Part shown: piece after piece, positions 8,692 through 17,375 of the stretch
Numbering within the stretch: position 1 is the stretch's first letter
Layout: the number at the start of each line of letters is the position of its first letter
NCBI GenBank assembly: GCA_046349215.1
Contig: JAXMCV010000001.1
Span: forward strand, 310,001 to 374,000
Origin: JAJXWB01 sp046349215
Lineage (GTDB): Bacteria; Pseudomonadota; Alphaproteobacteria; Rhizobiales; Beijerinckiaceae
Direction of reading: 5' to 3'
Length of the DNA stretch: 64,000 nt
Notes under the pieces: generated by a model
Seen by the model: only the letters and a program-made list of their open reading frames with translations
What the model was told of the DNA's origin: nothing
The model's database searches: none
Program-made: the position numbers and the translations under genes

Positions 8692-8889
8692 CTAGTTCGC
8701 GCCGGCGCGCCGCCGCGCCCGGGGCGTTCTCTCCAGCGTTTCGAGAAAAACGGCGACCTGCTCGGCCGCCGCGGTCTCCTGCTGCTTCTTTCCAGCTTTC
8801 CAGGCGATCGCGTCGAGGCGCGGCCGCGACGGCGGATGCGACAGCGCATCGGCGGTGCGCGAAACGCGGTGCAATTCCGGACGGATCAT
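8692..8889 (-). CDS. small basic hypothetical protein
   Basis: 65 residues starting MIRPELHRVSRTADALSHPPSR, preceded by a strong AGGAGG SD at good distance. It is Arg/Lys-rich with a predicted helix over the C-terminal half and an Arg-rich end. No cysteine, signal or membrane segment. I do not recognise the family. It converges on the DUF6481 gene. The SD argues for expression. Confidence 0.5.
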   Translation of the reverse strand: MIRPELHRVSRTADALSHPPSRPRLDAIAWKAGKKQQETAAAEQVAVFLETLERTPRARRRAGAN

Positions 8890-8991
8890 CGAAGCCTCCT
8901 GATCCATCCGGTTTAGGCCGGCGGATCGCACGGGCGCGTTAATGCCGCGCGCCCGGTTGCATTTCTTTACCTTTCAGCCTGAACCGCGCCT

Positions 8992-9023
8992 GAACCGGTT
9001 CGTTCCAATTCGAACGGATTTTT
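8992..9023 (+). promoter_or_regulatory. palindrome and T-tailed hairpin upstream of the universal stress protein
   Basis: GAACCGGTTC (8992-9001) is a perfect 10-bp palindrome. It is followed by CGTTC (9001-9005) pairing with GAACG (9012-9016) and then GATTTTT. Just before it, GCCTGAACCG occurs twice about 12 bases apart. It could be an operator or a weak terminator; nothing in the sequence decides. Confidence 0.25.
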
Positions 9024-9119
9024 GCGCGCCGCGTGTCGCCTTGATCCCGCGCAACGCGCCTGTCACGCTGGCCGCATAGGGAAAGAGTCAGCACATAAAC
9101 GAGAACTCAGGAGGCGATC

Positions 9120-9947
9120 ATGGGCGTCAAGGACATGATGGTGGTTCTGGAACGCGCCGCGGACGCCGACGCGCTCGCCGAATTTTCGCACTCGCTGGCC
9201 GAATCCTTCGGCGCGCATACGACCGTGCTCGGCCTCGTCCAGCAATTGCCGCCGGCGCCCGCCTTCATGGGCGAGTTTCCCTACGAACTCGTACAGACCG
9301 CGCAGGCCGCCGCAATGAAGGAAATCGCAGAGGGCTATGCGCGATTCGAAAAGGCGGCGCCGCGCGCCGGCTCATGTGAACTCGTCAAGGTCGAGCCCGC
9401 GCCCGGCAACGCGCCGAATGCGATCGCGCGCATCGCCCGCAATTTCGACATGACGATCGCCGTCCAGCCCGAAGGCTCCGACCAGGGCGCCAGCGGACTG
9501 ATGATCGAGGGCGTGCTGTTCCACTCGGGGCGGCCGCTTCTGATCCTGCCCTACATCCACCGCGGGCCGGCCAAGCTCGGCCGCGTCATCCTCGCCTGGG
9601 ACGGCGGCGCGGCGGCCGCCCGCGCGCTGACCTGCGCCATGCCGCTCCTGAAGCGCGCCGGACGCGTAGAAGTCGTGACGATGGTCAACGGCAATCGCTC
9701 GACCTCCGACCTGCCGGGTTTCGACGTCACGCGCAACCTGGCGCGTCACGGCATCCAGGCCGAACTGAAGACGCTCCCGCGCGGCGACGATGTCGGCTCG
9801 CTGATCCTGTCCTATGCGGCGGACGAGAACGCCGACCTTCTGGTCATGGGCGGATACGGGCATTCGCGCCTGCGCGAATTCGTGCTCGGCGGCGCGACGC
9901 GGACGATCCTGTCGTCGATGACGCTGCCGGTATTCATGGCGCACTGA
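9120..9947 (+). CDS. universal stress protein, tandem UspA domains
   Basis: 275 residues made of two UspA-like halves. The second half has the ATP-binding signature at the C-terminus, GGYGHSRLREFVLGGATRTI (G-x2-G-x9-G-[ST]), preceded by ADLLVMG. The first half (1-150) has kept the fold but lost this signature, so probably only one half binds nucleotide. Tandem Usp proteins are cytoplasmic and induced by starvation or redox stress in relatives. The start has a perfect AGGAGG SD. The gene is alone, with a palindromic region upstream and a hairpin downstream. Confidence 0.88.
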   Translation: MGVKDMMVVLERAADADALAEFSHSLAESFGAHTTVLGLVQQLPPAPAFMGEFPYELVQTAQAAAMKEIAEGYARFEKAAPRAGSCELVKVEPAPGNAPNAIARIARNFDMTIAVQPEGSDQGASGLMIEGVLFHSGRPLLILPYIHRGPAKLGRVILAWDGGAAAARALTCAMPLLKRAGRVEVVTMVNGNRSTSDLPGFDVTRNLARHGIQAELKTLPRGDDVGSLILSYAADENADLLVMGGYGHSRLREFVLGGATRTILSSMTLPVFMAH

Positions 9948-9975
9948 GAAAGGCGCTTCGATCACGATCAAATCG

Positions 9976-10005
9976 ACGCCGGCGCCCGGACATGGGCGCC
10001 GGCGT
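9976..10005. terminator. long hairpin between convergent genes
   Basis: A perfect 12-bp stem, ACGCCGGCGCCC (9976-9987) with its complement at 9994-10005 and loop GGACAT. It lies in the 60 bases between the ends of the stress protein and Nudix genes. There is no T-tract on either side, so it may act as a bidirectional RNA 3'-end stabiliser rather than a strict intrinsic terminator. Confidence 0.5.
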
Positions 10006-10009
10006 TCGC

Positions 10010-10807
10010 TCAGGACGTGAACGTATCCCCGCCATAACCCGCTTCCAGCGGGATCTTCAGGATGAAACCCTTGCCGTCGGGGTTTTTCTGCGCGTCCGGT
10101 TGAACGGTCACGATCTTTCGCACGCGGGCCGCTTCGATCGCGGAAGCCACGTCGTTCTGGCGCCCGAGCATTTCGACGTTGACGCGGGTGGCGAACACCA
10201 TCGTGTACTTGCCGGTCTTGGCCTCGGCGAGGCCACGCGCCGGGTTGATCCAAACCGAATCCACCGATTCAGATCCGTCGTGCAGCGCGAGCTGGTCGGC
10301 GGGCGCGGCGGCGATGAAGAAGTGCGTGTCGAAGCGCTTCGGCAGGGCCGTCGGCGTGATCCAGTGCGCATAGGGCGTCAGCAGGTCGAGCGCGAGGACC
10401 AGGTCTTCCTCGGCCATGAGGTCCGAGAACTTCCGGCCCTCGGCCTTCTTCGAGATCGCGTTCACGCGCGCGCCGTCGACCAGCGCCTGCGATCCGCGCG
10501 GACGCGCCAGCAACACGCCGCATTCCTCGAACGTCTCGCGCAAGGCGCCGATGCGGAACGCGCGCGCCTGTTCGTCGAGGTCCCCCGCCCCGCTGTGACG
10601 GCTGGAATCGGCGGCGATGACAAAGTCGTCGGCGTCCAGACTGCCGCCCGGAAAGACGAGCGCGCCGGAGGCAAAGTCGATCTGGTGGTGGCGCACGACC
10701 ATGAAGACTTCCATGCCGTCCGCGCCGTCGCGCACGAGCAGCACCGTGGAAGCCGGCCGCGGTTTTGCCGGTTCGGTTCCCGGCGCGACCGGTTGCATTG
10801 CGAGCAT
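10010..10807 (-). CDS. Nudix hydrolase, NUDT7/NUDT19-like
   Basis: 265 residues. The Nudix box is split as in NUDT7/19 relatives: FPGGSLDADD near 53-62, then an insert of about 25 residues before ALRETFEECGVLL near 88-101, which supplies the metal-binding Glu residues. Family members hydrolyse nucleoside diphosphate derivatives, often CoA or acyl-CoA. The start follows CGGAGGAAAC; ATG at residue 4 is an alternative. It is the last gene of a possible three-gene minus-strand unit after the radical SAM and small lipoprotein genes (65-base gap). The CoA specificity is an inference from the box spacing. Confidence 0.82.
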   Translation of the reverse strand: MLAMQPVAPGTEPAKPRPASTVLLVRDGADGMEVFMVVRHHQIDFASGALVFPGGSLDADDFVIAADSSRHSGAGDLDEQARAFRIGALRETFEECGVLLARPRGSQALVDGARVNAISKKAEGRKFSDLMAEEDLVLALDLLTPYAHWITPTALPKRFDTHFFIAAAPADQLALHDGSESVDSVWINPARGLAEAKTGKYTMVFATRVNVEMLGRQNDVASAIEAARVRKIVTVQPDAQKNPDGKGFILKIPLEAGYGGDTFTS

Positions 10808-10872
10808 CTTGTCGTTTCCTCCGATATATTCTGATCGACGCGCTGACCGGCGTCTTGCGGCGCGACGAGCGC

Positions 10873-10998
10873 CTATCTGGATTCGCTGCAGGCGTTCACG
10901 CCGGGAAAATTGATCTTCACCGGATCGCCGCAGCGGTCGCAGCCCGACAGCGCGAGTGTCAGCGCCGCGGCGCAGGCCAAAAACAACAAATTACGCAT
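10873..10998 (-). CDS. 41-residue lipoprotein precursor with Cys-containing mature peptide
   Basis: MRNLLFLACAAALTLALSGC is a lipoprotein signal: two charges, a hydrophobic core and the lipobox LSGC. The mature part is only 22 residues (CDRCGDPVKINFPGVNACSESR) with three cysteines, at mature positions 1, 4 and 17. It would sit at the outer face of a membrane anchored by acylated Cys. The SD is weak (AAAGAGCG). It lies 86 bases after the radical SAM gene and 65 before the Nudix gene on the same strand. Similar tiny lipoproteins are common in Rhizobiales and have no known role. A substrate role for the radical SAM enzyme is speculation raised in the findings. Confidence 0.6.
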   Translation of the reverse strand: MRNLLFLACAAALTLALSGCDRCGDPVKINFPGVNACSESR

Positions 10999-11083
10999 GT
11001 GACGCTCTTTGAATTCGAGTTTTCCCATTTTCCGACGACGGGGCGACGACTGCAACCCCGGAGCCGCCCGACCTGCGCGGCAG

Positions 11084-12862
11084 TCATTTGGAACAGTTCG
11101 CGCCGCCGAACAGGCAGAAGGCGGCGCAATGGGCATGAACGAGCGCCACGTCCCGCGCCGCGCCTTGCAGCGTCGGCCCGAAATCGAACGAACTGGCGTG
11201 CGGAAGCAGGGTGCAGGCGACAATCGACAGGCGATCGGCCCCCTTGCGGCGCAGGGCCATGCGCGATGTGGCGCACATCATGTCCGAGCGCGACCGACCG
11301 GTCGCCGCCCAGCACGATTCGTCCAGCCCCGGTCCCGTCGCGGCCGCTTCCATTTCCGGAAACAGGACGAGGCAGTCCGGAGAGAGGGCGTCGAGCGGCA
11401 GACCCCGGTCCGCGAACAGACGCGCATAGCCGCCGCGCGCAACGCTCTCGCTCTCGCCGGAATAGAGCCGGCCGGCGACCGAGACCTGGAAGCCCTCGCG
11501 CGCCAGCCAGGCGAGGCCCTGCATGGCCGGTTCGAAACTGCGCGGACCGCGCTCAATCTCATGCAGTTCGCGCGTGTAGTGATCGAGCGATACGCGCAGC
11601 GCCAGGCGCGCGCCGTGCCGTTGCTTCAGCGCGATCAGGTCGCGCGCCGCGCGCCGCATCGGCTTCATGGCATTGGTCAGGACGAGGGTCTCGAAGCCGC
11701 GCTCGAGCGCATCGGCGAGCATGACAGGCAGGTCGCGATTGAGAAACGGCTCGCCGCCGGTGAAGCCGATGAGGCGCGTCGACAAGTTTTCGCGTGCGAT
11801 CTCGTCGAGCAGGCCGGATACCTCGTCCGCTCTCATGAAGGACAGGGCGTCGTTGCGCGGCGAGGATTCGATGTAGCAGGTCGCGCAGGCGAGATTGCAA
11901 AGCGTGCCCGTATTGATCCACAGCGTGTCGAGCCGCTCGAACGGCGTGAAAGCCGGCGATGCGGCCGGACCGGCGCGCGCCGGCTCTTCGGCCTGGAGCG
12001 GCCAGCGCGTCTCGTCGCCGGCCCTCCATGTCAGGTGGACGCGATCCAGCCTGTGTCCCTGCGCCCGCGTCTCCGCCGGCGGCAAGGCGTCGCAATTCGG
12101 CCAGATCCCGTTGCGCAGCGTGAGCGCGTAGTCGGGGGCCAGTCCCGCCTTCTCCATCGCGCGCGCCGCCGCCTCGAAATCATAGTCCAGCGCGGCATGT
12201 TCGATTTCGAGGCTGCCGGTCTCTTTCCCGGGCGAGACGACGCTGAACCAGACCTGTGGCGCGCCATCGTTGGCGGGCATGCCGAGCGCGCCGGGATTGT
12301 GCCAGAGGCGCGCGCCGAGCGATTGCGTGAAAGGCAGGCCGCTATGCCCGGCGACGACGACATCGGCCCGCAGGAGGTCGAGATCGTGGGTCTTGATCCT
12401 TTCCGGCGTGGAAGCGAAAACGAAGCGGTTGGTCTGCCCGGAGGCGCCATGAACGACGGCGATGCGTAGTCCTGCGACGACGAGTTCGAGGCGCGCCGGC
12501 GCCGCGCCGAGGAATCGCCGGTCGTCTTCGTCGAGCTGGCGCAAGGCATGCCCGAACCAGTGGGCGGAAAGCCTGTCGCACGCGCCGCCCGGCGCAAAGC
12601 CGCAGCCGCAATCGGCGGCGCCGGCGGCCAGCTGCTCCTCGCAATTGCCGCGGATGAAACGAATTCCGGTCTGTCGGACGCGGTCGACGACGTCCTTCGC
12701 GTCTGCGCAATAGGCGACGAGGTCGCCGGTGGACACGATCTGCGACGGCGGAATGCGACGCCGCGCGGCCTCCGCGAGGAGCGCCTCCAGCGCCTGAAGG
12801 TTGGAGTATGGGCCGCCGAAAAACAGAAATGGCGTGACCGACGAAACGCTTGGCGAGAACAT
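11084..12862 (-). CDS. fusion of degraded metallophosphoesterase domain and SPASM-like radical SAM enzyme
   Basis: 592 residues. Residues 12-215 follow a calcineurin-like phosphoesterase: GD at 46-47, GNCEE at 72-76, VVHG at 136-139, GHSG at 172-175, HNPGALG at 188-194. The usual first metal motif DxH is replaced by GPYSN (17-21), GNH is GNC, and the final GHTH is GHSG, so catalysis is doubtful. Residues 305-592 are radical SAM: C322-x3-C326-x2-C329 binds the 4Fe-4S/SAM cluster and GGEPF (369-373) the methionine. The C-terminus has C517, C530, C550 and C579-x3-C583-x6-C590, resembling a SPASM auxiliary-cluster domain typical of peptide-modifying enzymes. Separate proteins like each half are known in proteobacteria. 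Start ATG follows AAAGGATCG. Substrate unknown. Confidence 0.85.
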   Translation of the reverse strand: MFSPSVSSVTPFLFFGGPYSNLQALEALLAEAARRRIPPSQIVSTGDLVAYCADAKDVVDRVRQTGIRFIRGNCEEQLAAGAADCGCGFAPGGACDRLSAHWFGHALRQLDEDDRRFLGAAPARLELVVAGLRIAVVHGASGQTNRFVFASTPERIKTHDLDLLRADVVVAGHSGLPFTQSLGARLWHNPGALGMPANDGAPQVWFSVVSPGKETGSLEIEHAALDYDFEAAARAMEKAGLAPDYALTLRNGIWPNCDALPPAETRAQGHRLDRVHLTWRAGDETRWPLQAEEPARAGPAASPAFTPFERLDTLWINTGTLCNLACATCYIESSPRNDALSFMRADEVSGLLDEIARENLSTRLIGFTGGEPFLNRDLPVMLADALERGFETLVLTNAMKPMRRAARDLIALKQRHGARLALRVSLDHYTRELHEIERGPRSFEPAMQGLAWLAREGFQVSVAGRLYSGESESVARGGYARLFADRGLPLDALSPDCLVLFPEMEAAATGPGLDESCWAATGRSRSDMMCATSRMALRRKGADRLSIVACTLLPHASSFDFGPTLQGAARDVALVHAHCAAFCLFGGANCSK

Positions 12863-13024
12863 CGATCCTTTTTCGCCCGTGTCGCCGGGATTGCCAATAC
12901 GTCCTCACGCGGCTCGCGAGCATTTGATGGCGCACATTTGCGCTTGGGCGCCGTTGCGGAAAGCTGTGGAAATGCGATGATTGTCTTGTTGCGTCGGTAT
13001 CGTTGATTCGGCTGGGAGGCCTCG

Positions 13025-13420
13025 ATGCGCGGCGACGACGCGGATCATTTGAAAAAAGACATTTTGAACTGGTGCGAGCCGGTGCTCGGCGACCGCATCG
13101 TCGACGCCTATTCGGTTTTCTTCGGCGACAATCACGATGACCTTCGCACGATGGCGCGCCATCACATCCGGCTGTGGCGCCTGATCCTTTCGCAGGAGAA
13201 GCGCAGGGCGGCGGAAGCGCGCCGCGACCTGCTGAGGCTCGCCGCCCGGTCCCGGCTCGGCGCCGAAGCCGTCGACGCGATCGACCGGCTCGTGCTGGAC
13301 GAACTGGTGGATGTCGCGGCCGTACGCTTCCAGGGTTCGCCCGGAACGGCGCGGCTCTACAGCCGGGCAATGATCGCCGCCGCCACGATCCTCACCGAAA
13401 CGCGCCTCGTCGCCGCCTGA
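13025..13420 (+). CDS. hypothetical all-helical cytoplasmic protein
   Basis: 131 residues, rich in Arg, Ala and Leu, predicted almost wholly helical, without signal peptide or membrane segment. The start has GGGAGGC as SD. It shows amphipathic helices such as HHIRLWRLILSQEKRRAAEARRDLLRLAARS and ends in SRAMIAAATILTETRLVAA. I do not recognise a family. It precedes glpD by 70 bases on the same strand, so it may be co-transcribed, but nothing links it to glycerol metabolism. Confidence 0.6.
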   Translation: MRGDDADHLKKDILNWCEPVLGDRIVDAYSVFFGDNHDDLRTMARHHIRLWRLILSQEKRRAAEARRDLLRLAARSRLGAEAVDAIDRLVLDELVDVAAVRFQGSPGTARLYSRAMIAAATILTETRLVAA

Positions 13421-13490
13421 GCCTTCCCCAGGCCGGCCTTGCGCGGCTGCGCGACGGCGATAGTTTACCGGTCAACGACAGGAGAGCCGT

Positions 13491-15023
13491 TTGACCGGGG
13501 ACGCGCCCGCAGGCCGCGACATAACGGATATTTTCGTCATCGGCGGCGGCGTCAACGGGTGCGGCATCGCCCGGGACGCGGCCGGCCGCGGCTATACGGT
13601 GCGCCTCGCCGAAATGAACGACCTCGCCAGCGGCACCTCGTCGCGCGCGACGAAGCTCATTCACGGCGGCCTGCGCTACCTCGAATATTACGAATTCCGG
13701 CTGGTGCGCGAGGCGCTGAGCGAACGCGAGATCGTCTGGCGCAACGCGCCGCATATCGTCCATCCCCTGCGCTTCGTGCTGCCCTATGCGAAGGGACTGC
13801 GACCGGCCTGGATGCTGCGCACGGGCCTGTTCATCTACGATCATCTCGGCGGCCGCGAGAAACTGCCGGCGACGCGCACGATCGACCTGAGAAGCGCGCC
13901 GGCGGGCAAGCCGCTGAAGCCCGGCTTCTCGACCGGCTTCGAATATTCCGATTGCTGGGTGGATGACGCCCGCCTCGTCGTTCTCAACGCCCGCGACGCC
14001 GCCGACCGCGGGGCCATCGTCGAGACGCGTCGTGAAGTGGTTTCGGTCCGCGCGACAGACGGCGTCTGGCGCATCGGGATGCGCGACGCCGAGACCGGAC
14101 GCGAAGAAGAAGCGTTTGCGCGGCTCGTCGTCAATGCGGCCGGCCCCTGGGTCGACAGGATCATGGAAGGGCCGCTCGCCCATCGCGAGCCGCATCACGT
14201 GCGCCTCGTGCAGGGAAGCCACATCGTCGTGCGCAAGCTCTACGATCACGACCGCTGCTACATCTTCCAGAACGCCGACAACCGCATCATCTTCGCGATC
14301 CCCTACGAGCAGGATTTCACGTTGATCGGCACGACCGACCGGGATTATGCGGGCGATCCCGGCGCTGTCGCGATCACCGACGAGGAGACACGCTATCTCT
14401 GCGCGGCGGCGAGCGAATATTTCACGCGCGAGATCGGGCCTGCCGACGTCGTCTGGGCCTATTCAGGCGTGCGCCCGCTCTACGACGACCACGCCACGGC
14501 GGCGCAGGAGGCGACGCGCGACTATGTGATCGAGGACGAAAAGATCGACGGCGCGCCGCTCCTCAACATTTTCGGCGGCAAGATCACGACCTACCGTCGG
14601 CTCGCGGAGGCGATGCTCGAGAAGATCGGCGCCGGCATCGGCGCGCGCGGAGCGCCGTGGACCGAAGACGCCCCGCTGCCCGGCGGCGATTTTTCGGGAA
14701 GCGCCGAAGATTTCGCCAACCGGTTGCGCGCGGAAAAGCCATTTCTGCCGGAGGCGCTCGCGCTGCGTCTGGCGCGATCCTACGGGACGCTGGCGCGCGA
14801 AATTCTCGGCGATGCAAAATCCATGTCCGAGCTCGGCCGCGATTTCGGCGCGGGACTGACGGAAGCTGAACTCGATTATCTCGTTGCGCGCGAATGGGCT
14901 CGGACGGCGGAAGACGTGCTCTGGCGGCGCACCAAGCTCGGCCTGCACGGCGCGGCGAGCTCGGCCGAAGCCATCGATGCCTATCTCAAGAACAAGATCA
15001 AAGTCGGGACGGAAACAGCATGA
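13491..15023 (+). CDS. glpD: FAD-dependent glycerol-3-phosphate dehydrogenase
   Basis: 510 residues. It oxidises sn-glycerol 3-phosphate to dihydroxyacetone phosphate at the inner face of the membrane and passes electrons to quinone. The N-terminal Rossmann motif VIGGGVNGCGIARDAAGRG (near 17-35) binds FAD, followed by the GlpD signature SSRATKLIHGGLRYLE. The start is a TTG placed 6 bases after AGGAGA; no ATG gives a full N-terminus. The stop overlaps glpK (ATGA), so dehydrogenase and kinase are coupled. No glpF facilitator or glpR repressor is in the window. Confidence 0.96.
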   Translation: MTGDAPAGRDITDIFVIGGGVNGCGIARDAAGRGYTVRLAEMNDLASGTSSRATKLIHGGLRYLEYYEFRLVREALSEREIVWRNAPHIVHPLRFVLPYAKGLRPAWMLRTGLFIYDHLGGREKLPATRTIDLRSAPAGKPLKPGFSTGFEYSDCWVDDARLVVLNARDAADRGAIVETRREVVSVRATDGVWRIGMRDAETGREEEAFARLVVNAAGPWVDRIMEGPLAHREPHHVRLVQGSHIVVRKLYDHDRCYIFQNADNRIIFAIPYEQDFTLIGTTDRDYAGDPGAVAITDEETRYLCAAASEYFTREIGPADVVWAYSGVRPLYDDHATAAQEATRDYVIEDEKIDGAPLLNIFGGKITTYRRLAEAMLEKIGAGIGARGAPWTEDAPLPGGDFSGSAEDFANRLRAEKPFLPEALALRLARSYGTLAREILGDAKSMSELGRDFGAGLTEAELDYLVAREWARTAEDVLWRRTKLGLHGAASSAEAIDAYLKNKIKVGTETA

Positions 15024-16519
15024 GCCGCTATGTCGGGTCGATCGACCAGGGGACGACGTCCTCGCGCTTCATCGTCTTCGATCGCAAGGGCGAGATCATC
15101 GCGCTGGCGCAGAAGGAGCACGCGCAAATCTGTCCGAGGCCCGGCTTCGTCGAGCACGACGCCGAGGAAATCTGGACGAACACCCGGACCGTGATCGCCG
15201 AGGCGCTCGCCGCAGGGGGACTGTCGACGAAGGACCTCGCCGCCGTCGGCATCACCAACCAGCGCGAGACGAGCGTGGTGTGGGACCGGCGCAGCGGCAA
15301 GCCCCTGCACAATGCGCTGGTCTGGATGGACACGCGCACCGATCGCCTCGTCGCGGAATACGAGCGCGACGGCGGCAAGGATCGCCTGCGCGCAAAGACC
15401 GGGCTGCCGCTCGCCACCTATTTCTCCGGGCTGAAACTCAGATGGCTGCTCGACAGTGTGGAAGGCGCGCAGGAGGCCGCTGCGCGCGGCGACCTCCTGT
15501 TCGGCAACATAGATGCGTGGCTCGCGTGGAACCTGACGGGCGGGCCGGACGGCGGCCTGCATGTCACGGACGTCACCAACGCCTCGCGTACGCAACTCAT
15601 GAACCTCGCGACGCTCGACTGGGACGACGACATCCTGTCGCTGCTGCGCATTCCGCGCGCCTGCCTGCCGCAGATCAGGTCTTCGAGCGAAATCTACGGC
15701 AAGTGCTCCGGGCCGCTGGCCGGCGTTGCGCTCGCCGGCATTCTCGGCGACCAGCAGGCCGCGCTGTTCGGCCAGGCGTGCCTGACGCCGGGCCAGGCGA
15801 AGAACACCTATGGCACCGGCTGCTTCATGCTGATGAACACCGGCGAGAAGCCCTTTCCCTCGACATGCGGTCTCCTGACGACGCTCGGCTACAAGCTCGG
15901 CGACCGGCCGGCGGTCTACGCCCTCGAAGGTTCGATCGCCATCGCCGGCGCGCTGGTGCAATGGCTGCGCGACAATCTCGGCCTCGTGAAGAGCGCCCCG
16001 GAGATAGAGGCGCTGGCCAAGACCGTGGCCGACAATGGCGACGTCTATTTCGTGCCGGCCTTCTCGGGCCTCTACGCGCCGCACTGGAAGGAATCCGCGC
16101 GGGGAATCATCGCGGGGCTGACGCGCTTCGCCAACAAGGGACATATCGCGCGCGCGGCGCTCGAGGCGACCGCCTACCAGACGCGCGAAGTGCTGGACGC
16201 GATGGTCAGGGATTCCGGCGTCGCCATCCGCGAATTGCGCGTCGACGGCGGCATGGTCGTCAACGAATTGCTGATGCAGTTCCAGGCCGACATTCTCGAT
16301 GCGCCGGTCGTGCGGCCGAAGGTGATCGAGACGACGGCGCTGGGCGCCGCCTATGCCGCGGGGCTCGCGGTCGGCTACTGGTCCTCGACGGAGGACATAT
16401 CCGCCAACTGGGGCGTCGACCGGCGCTGGACGCCCGCCATGCCAGCCGCCGAGCGTGATCGCCTCATGGCCGCCTGGACCAAGGCCGTCGCGCGTTCGCT
16501 CGACTGGGCCGATCGCTAG
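15020..16519 (+). CDS. glpK: glycerol kinase
   Basis: 499 residues, the standard GlpK length. It phosphorylates glycerol with ATP to glycerol 3-phosphate, the substrate of the coupled glpD product. The FGGY-family ATPase fold is clear: GSIDQGTTSSRFIVFD at the N-terminus, TNQRET near 83, the glycerol-binding region around residue 245, NTYGTGCFML near 268 and the second FGGY block RVDGGMVVNELLMQFQAD near 410. The ATG overlaps the glpD stop by four bases; the longer frame beginning inside glpD is rejected. Cytoplasmic. Confidence 0.97.
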   Translation: MSRYVGSIDQGTTSSRFIVFDRKGEIIALAQKEHAQICPRPGFVEHDAEEIWTNTRTVIAEALAAGGLSTKDLAAVGITNQRETSVVWDRRSGKPLHNALVWMDTRTDRLVAEYERDGGKDRLRAKTGLPLATYFSGLKLRWLLDSVEGAQEAAARGDLLFGNIDAWLAWNLTGGPDGGLHVTDVTNASRTQLMNLATLDWDDDILSLLRIPRACLPQIRSSSEIYGKCSGPLAGVALAGILGDQQAALFGQACLTPGQAKNTYGTGCFMLMNTGEKPFPSTCGLLTTLGYKLGDRPAVYALEGSIAIAGALVQWLRDNLGLVKSAPEIEALAKTVADNGDVYFVPAFSGLYAPHWKESARGIIAGLTRFANKGHIARAALEATAYQTREVLDAMVRDSGVAIRELRVDGGMVVNELLMQFQADILDAPVVRPKVIETTALGAAYAAGLAVGYWSSTEDISANWGVDRRWTPAMPAAERDRLMAAWTKAVARSLDWADR

Positions 16520-16626
16520 ACCTTTCTGGACCGCCGATTGCTCCTGACCCCGGACGACGCTCGTCGTCGCCGGAACCTGCGCCGTTCCGGCATCCCGACC
16601 GGCGCGAAACGAGACAGGAGTATTTG

Positions 16627-17298
16627 ATGCGTACCATTTCGGTCCTCGGCCTGGCTGCCGTCGCGTCCGTCGCGGCCCTCGCCTCCACGCCGGCTTCCGC
16701 CGCCTATCGCAATTATGCCCGCGGCTGGGCCGCGCGCCCGGCTGTCGCCCCCGTCGCCCGCGCCGGCGTCGCACGCGTCGGCGTCGCCCGTGTCGGCGTC
16801 GCGCCACGCTACGTCGGCGCCCGCGTCGGATACCGGGCCGGCTACGCCGCCGGCTGGGGCCGTCGCGCGGTCGTCCCGACCGCCGCCGCCGCCGCCGTGG
16901 TCGCAGGCGCCGCCTATGGCGCCGGCGCGGCCTATGGTTCGGACTACGGATACGACGCCGCGCCCTCGACGGGCTACGCGGTCGGATATGCGGCGCCGTC
17001 CTACGGCTACGCGGCCCCCGCCACGCAGACCTGGAGCCGCACCTACGCCGTGCCGCAGACGGTCCTGCAGCCCGTCACGCAGACGCGTTACGTGCCCGTC
17101 ACGACCTACCAGGCCGTCCAGAGCACCGCCTACGTGCCGACGACGGTCTATCGCACCGTGACGCGCACCTGCACCTGCACGATCGACGGCGTGGTCCAGC
17201 AGGTTCCCTGCGGAACCGGCTTCACCGGCTATACCGGCGCCGGCCTTCATGCGCCGATCTACAATCGCCCGGGCCTGTTCACCTCGCGCGCCTGGTAA
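16627..17298 (+). CDS. secreted Ala/Tyr/Val-rich repeat protein
   Basis: 223 residues with a clear Sec signal ending ASTPASA, then a low-complexity body. Residues 35-65 hold VARVGVARVGVAPR-type repeats, the middle is Ala/Gly/Tyr-rich, and the C-terminal part repeats TYAVPQT, RYVPVTTYQ, AYVPTTVYRTVTR before the one Cys-rich segment TCTCTIDGVVQQVPCG. Such proteins are surface or periplasmic in Rhizobiales; function unknown. SD is ACAGGAG, with ATG preferred to the TTG one codon earlier. It is followed by a strong terminator hairpin at 17341. Confidence 0.7.
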   Translation: MRTISVLGLAAVASVAALASTPASAAYRNYARGWAARPAVAPVARAGVARVGVARVGVAPRYVGARVGYRAGYAAGWGRRAVVPTAAAAAVVAGAAYGAGAAYGSDYGYDAAPSTGYAVGYAAPSYGYAAPATQTWSRTYAVPQTVLQPVTQTRYVPVTTYQAVQSTAYVPTTVYRTVTRTCTCTIDGVVQQVPCGTGFTGYTGAGLHAPIYNRPGLFTSRAW

Positions 17299-17340
17299 TC
17301 GGCTGCGGCCCTTGCGCCACGGCTGACTAGACCTGAAACT

Positions 17341-17375
17341 GCCGGACGAGCGCCCTGCTCGCCCGGCGGATTTTT
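17341..17375 (+). terminator. intrinsic terminator abutting the glutathione transferase start codon
   Basis: GCCGG-A-CGAGC (17341-17351) pairs with GCTCG-C-CCGGC (17357-17367), one A/C mismatch, loop GCCCT. GGA and five T residues follow directly. It terminates the upstream secreted-protein transcript. The last T is the base before the ATG of the next gene, so no SD is left after the hairpin. Confidence 0.75.

Noticed and set aside
8022..8849. 275-codon Leu/Gly-rich minus frame opposite the DUF6481 gene
   Set aside because: Produced by the Ala/Arg/Glu codon bias of the coiled coil on the plus strand; the apparent membrane segments are an artefact.
16715..17161. 148-codon Pro/Arg-rich frame inside the secreted repeat protein gene
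   Set aside because: Alternative-frame reading of the repeat DNA; no SD. The main frame has a signal peptide and SD.
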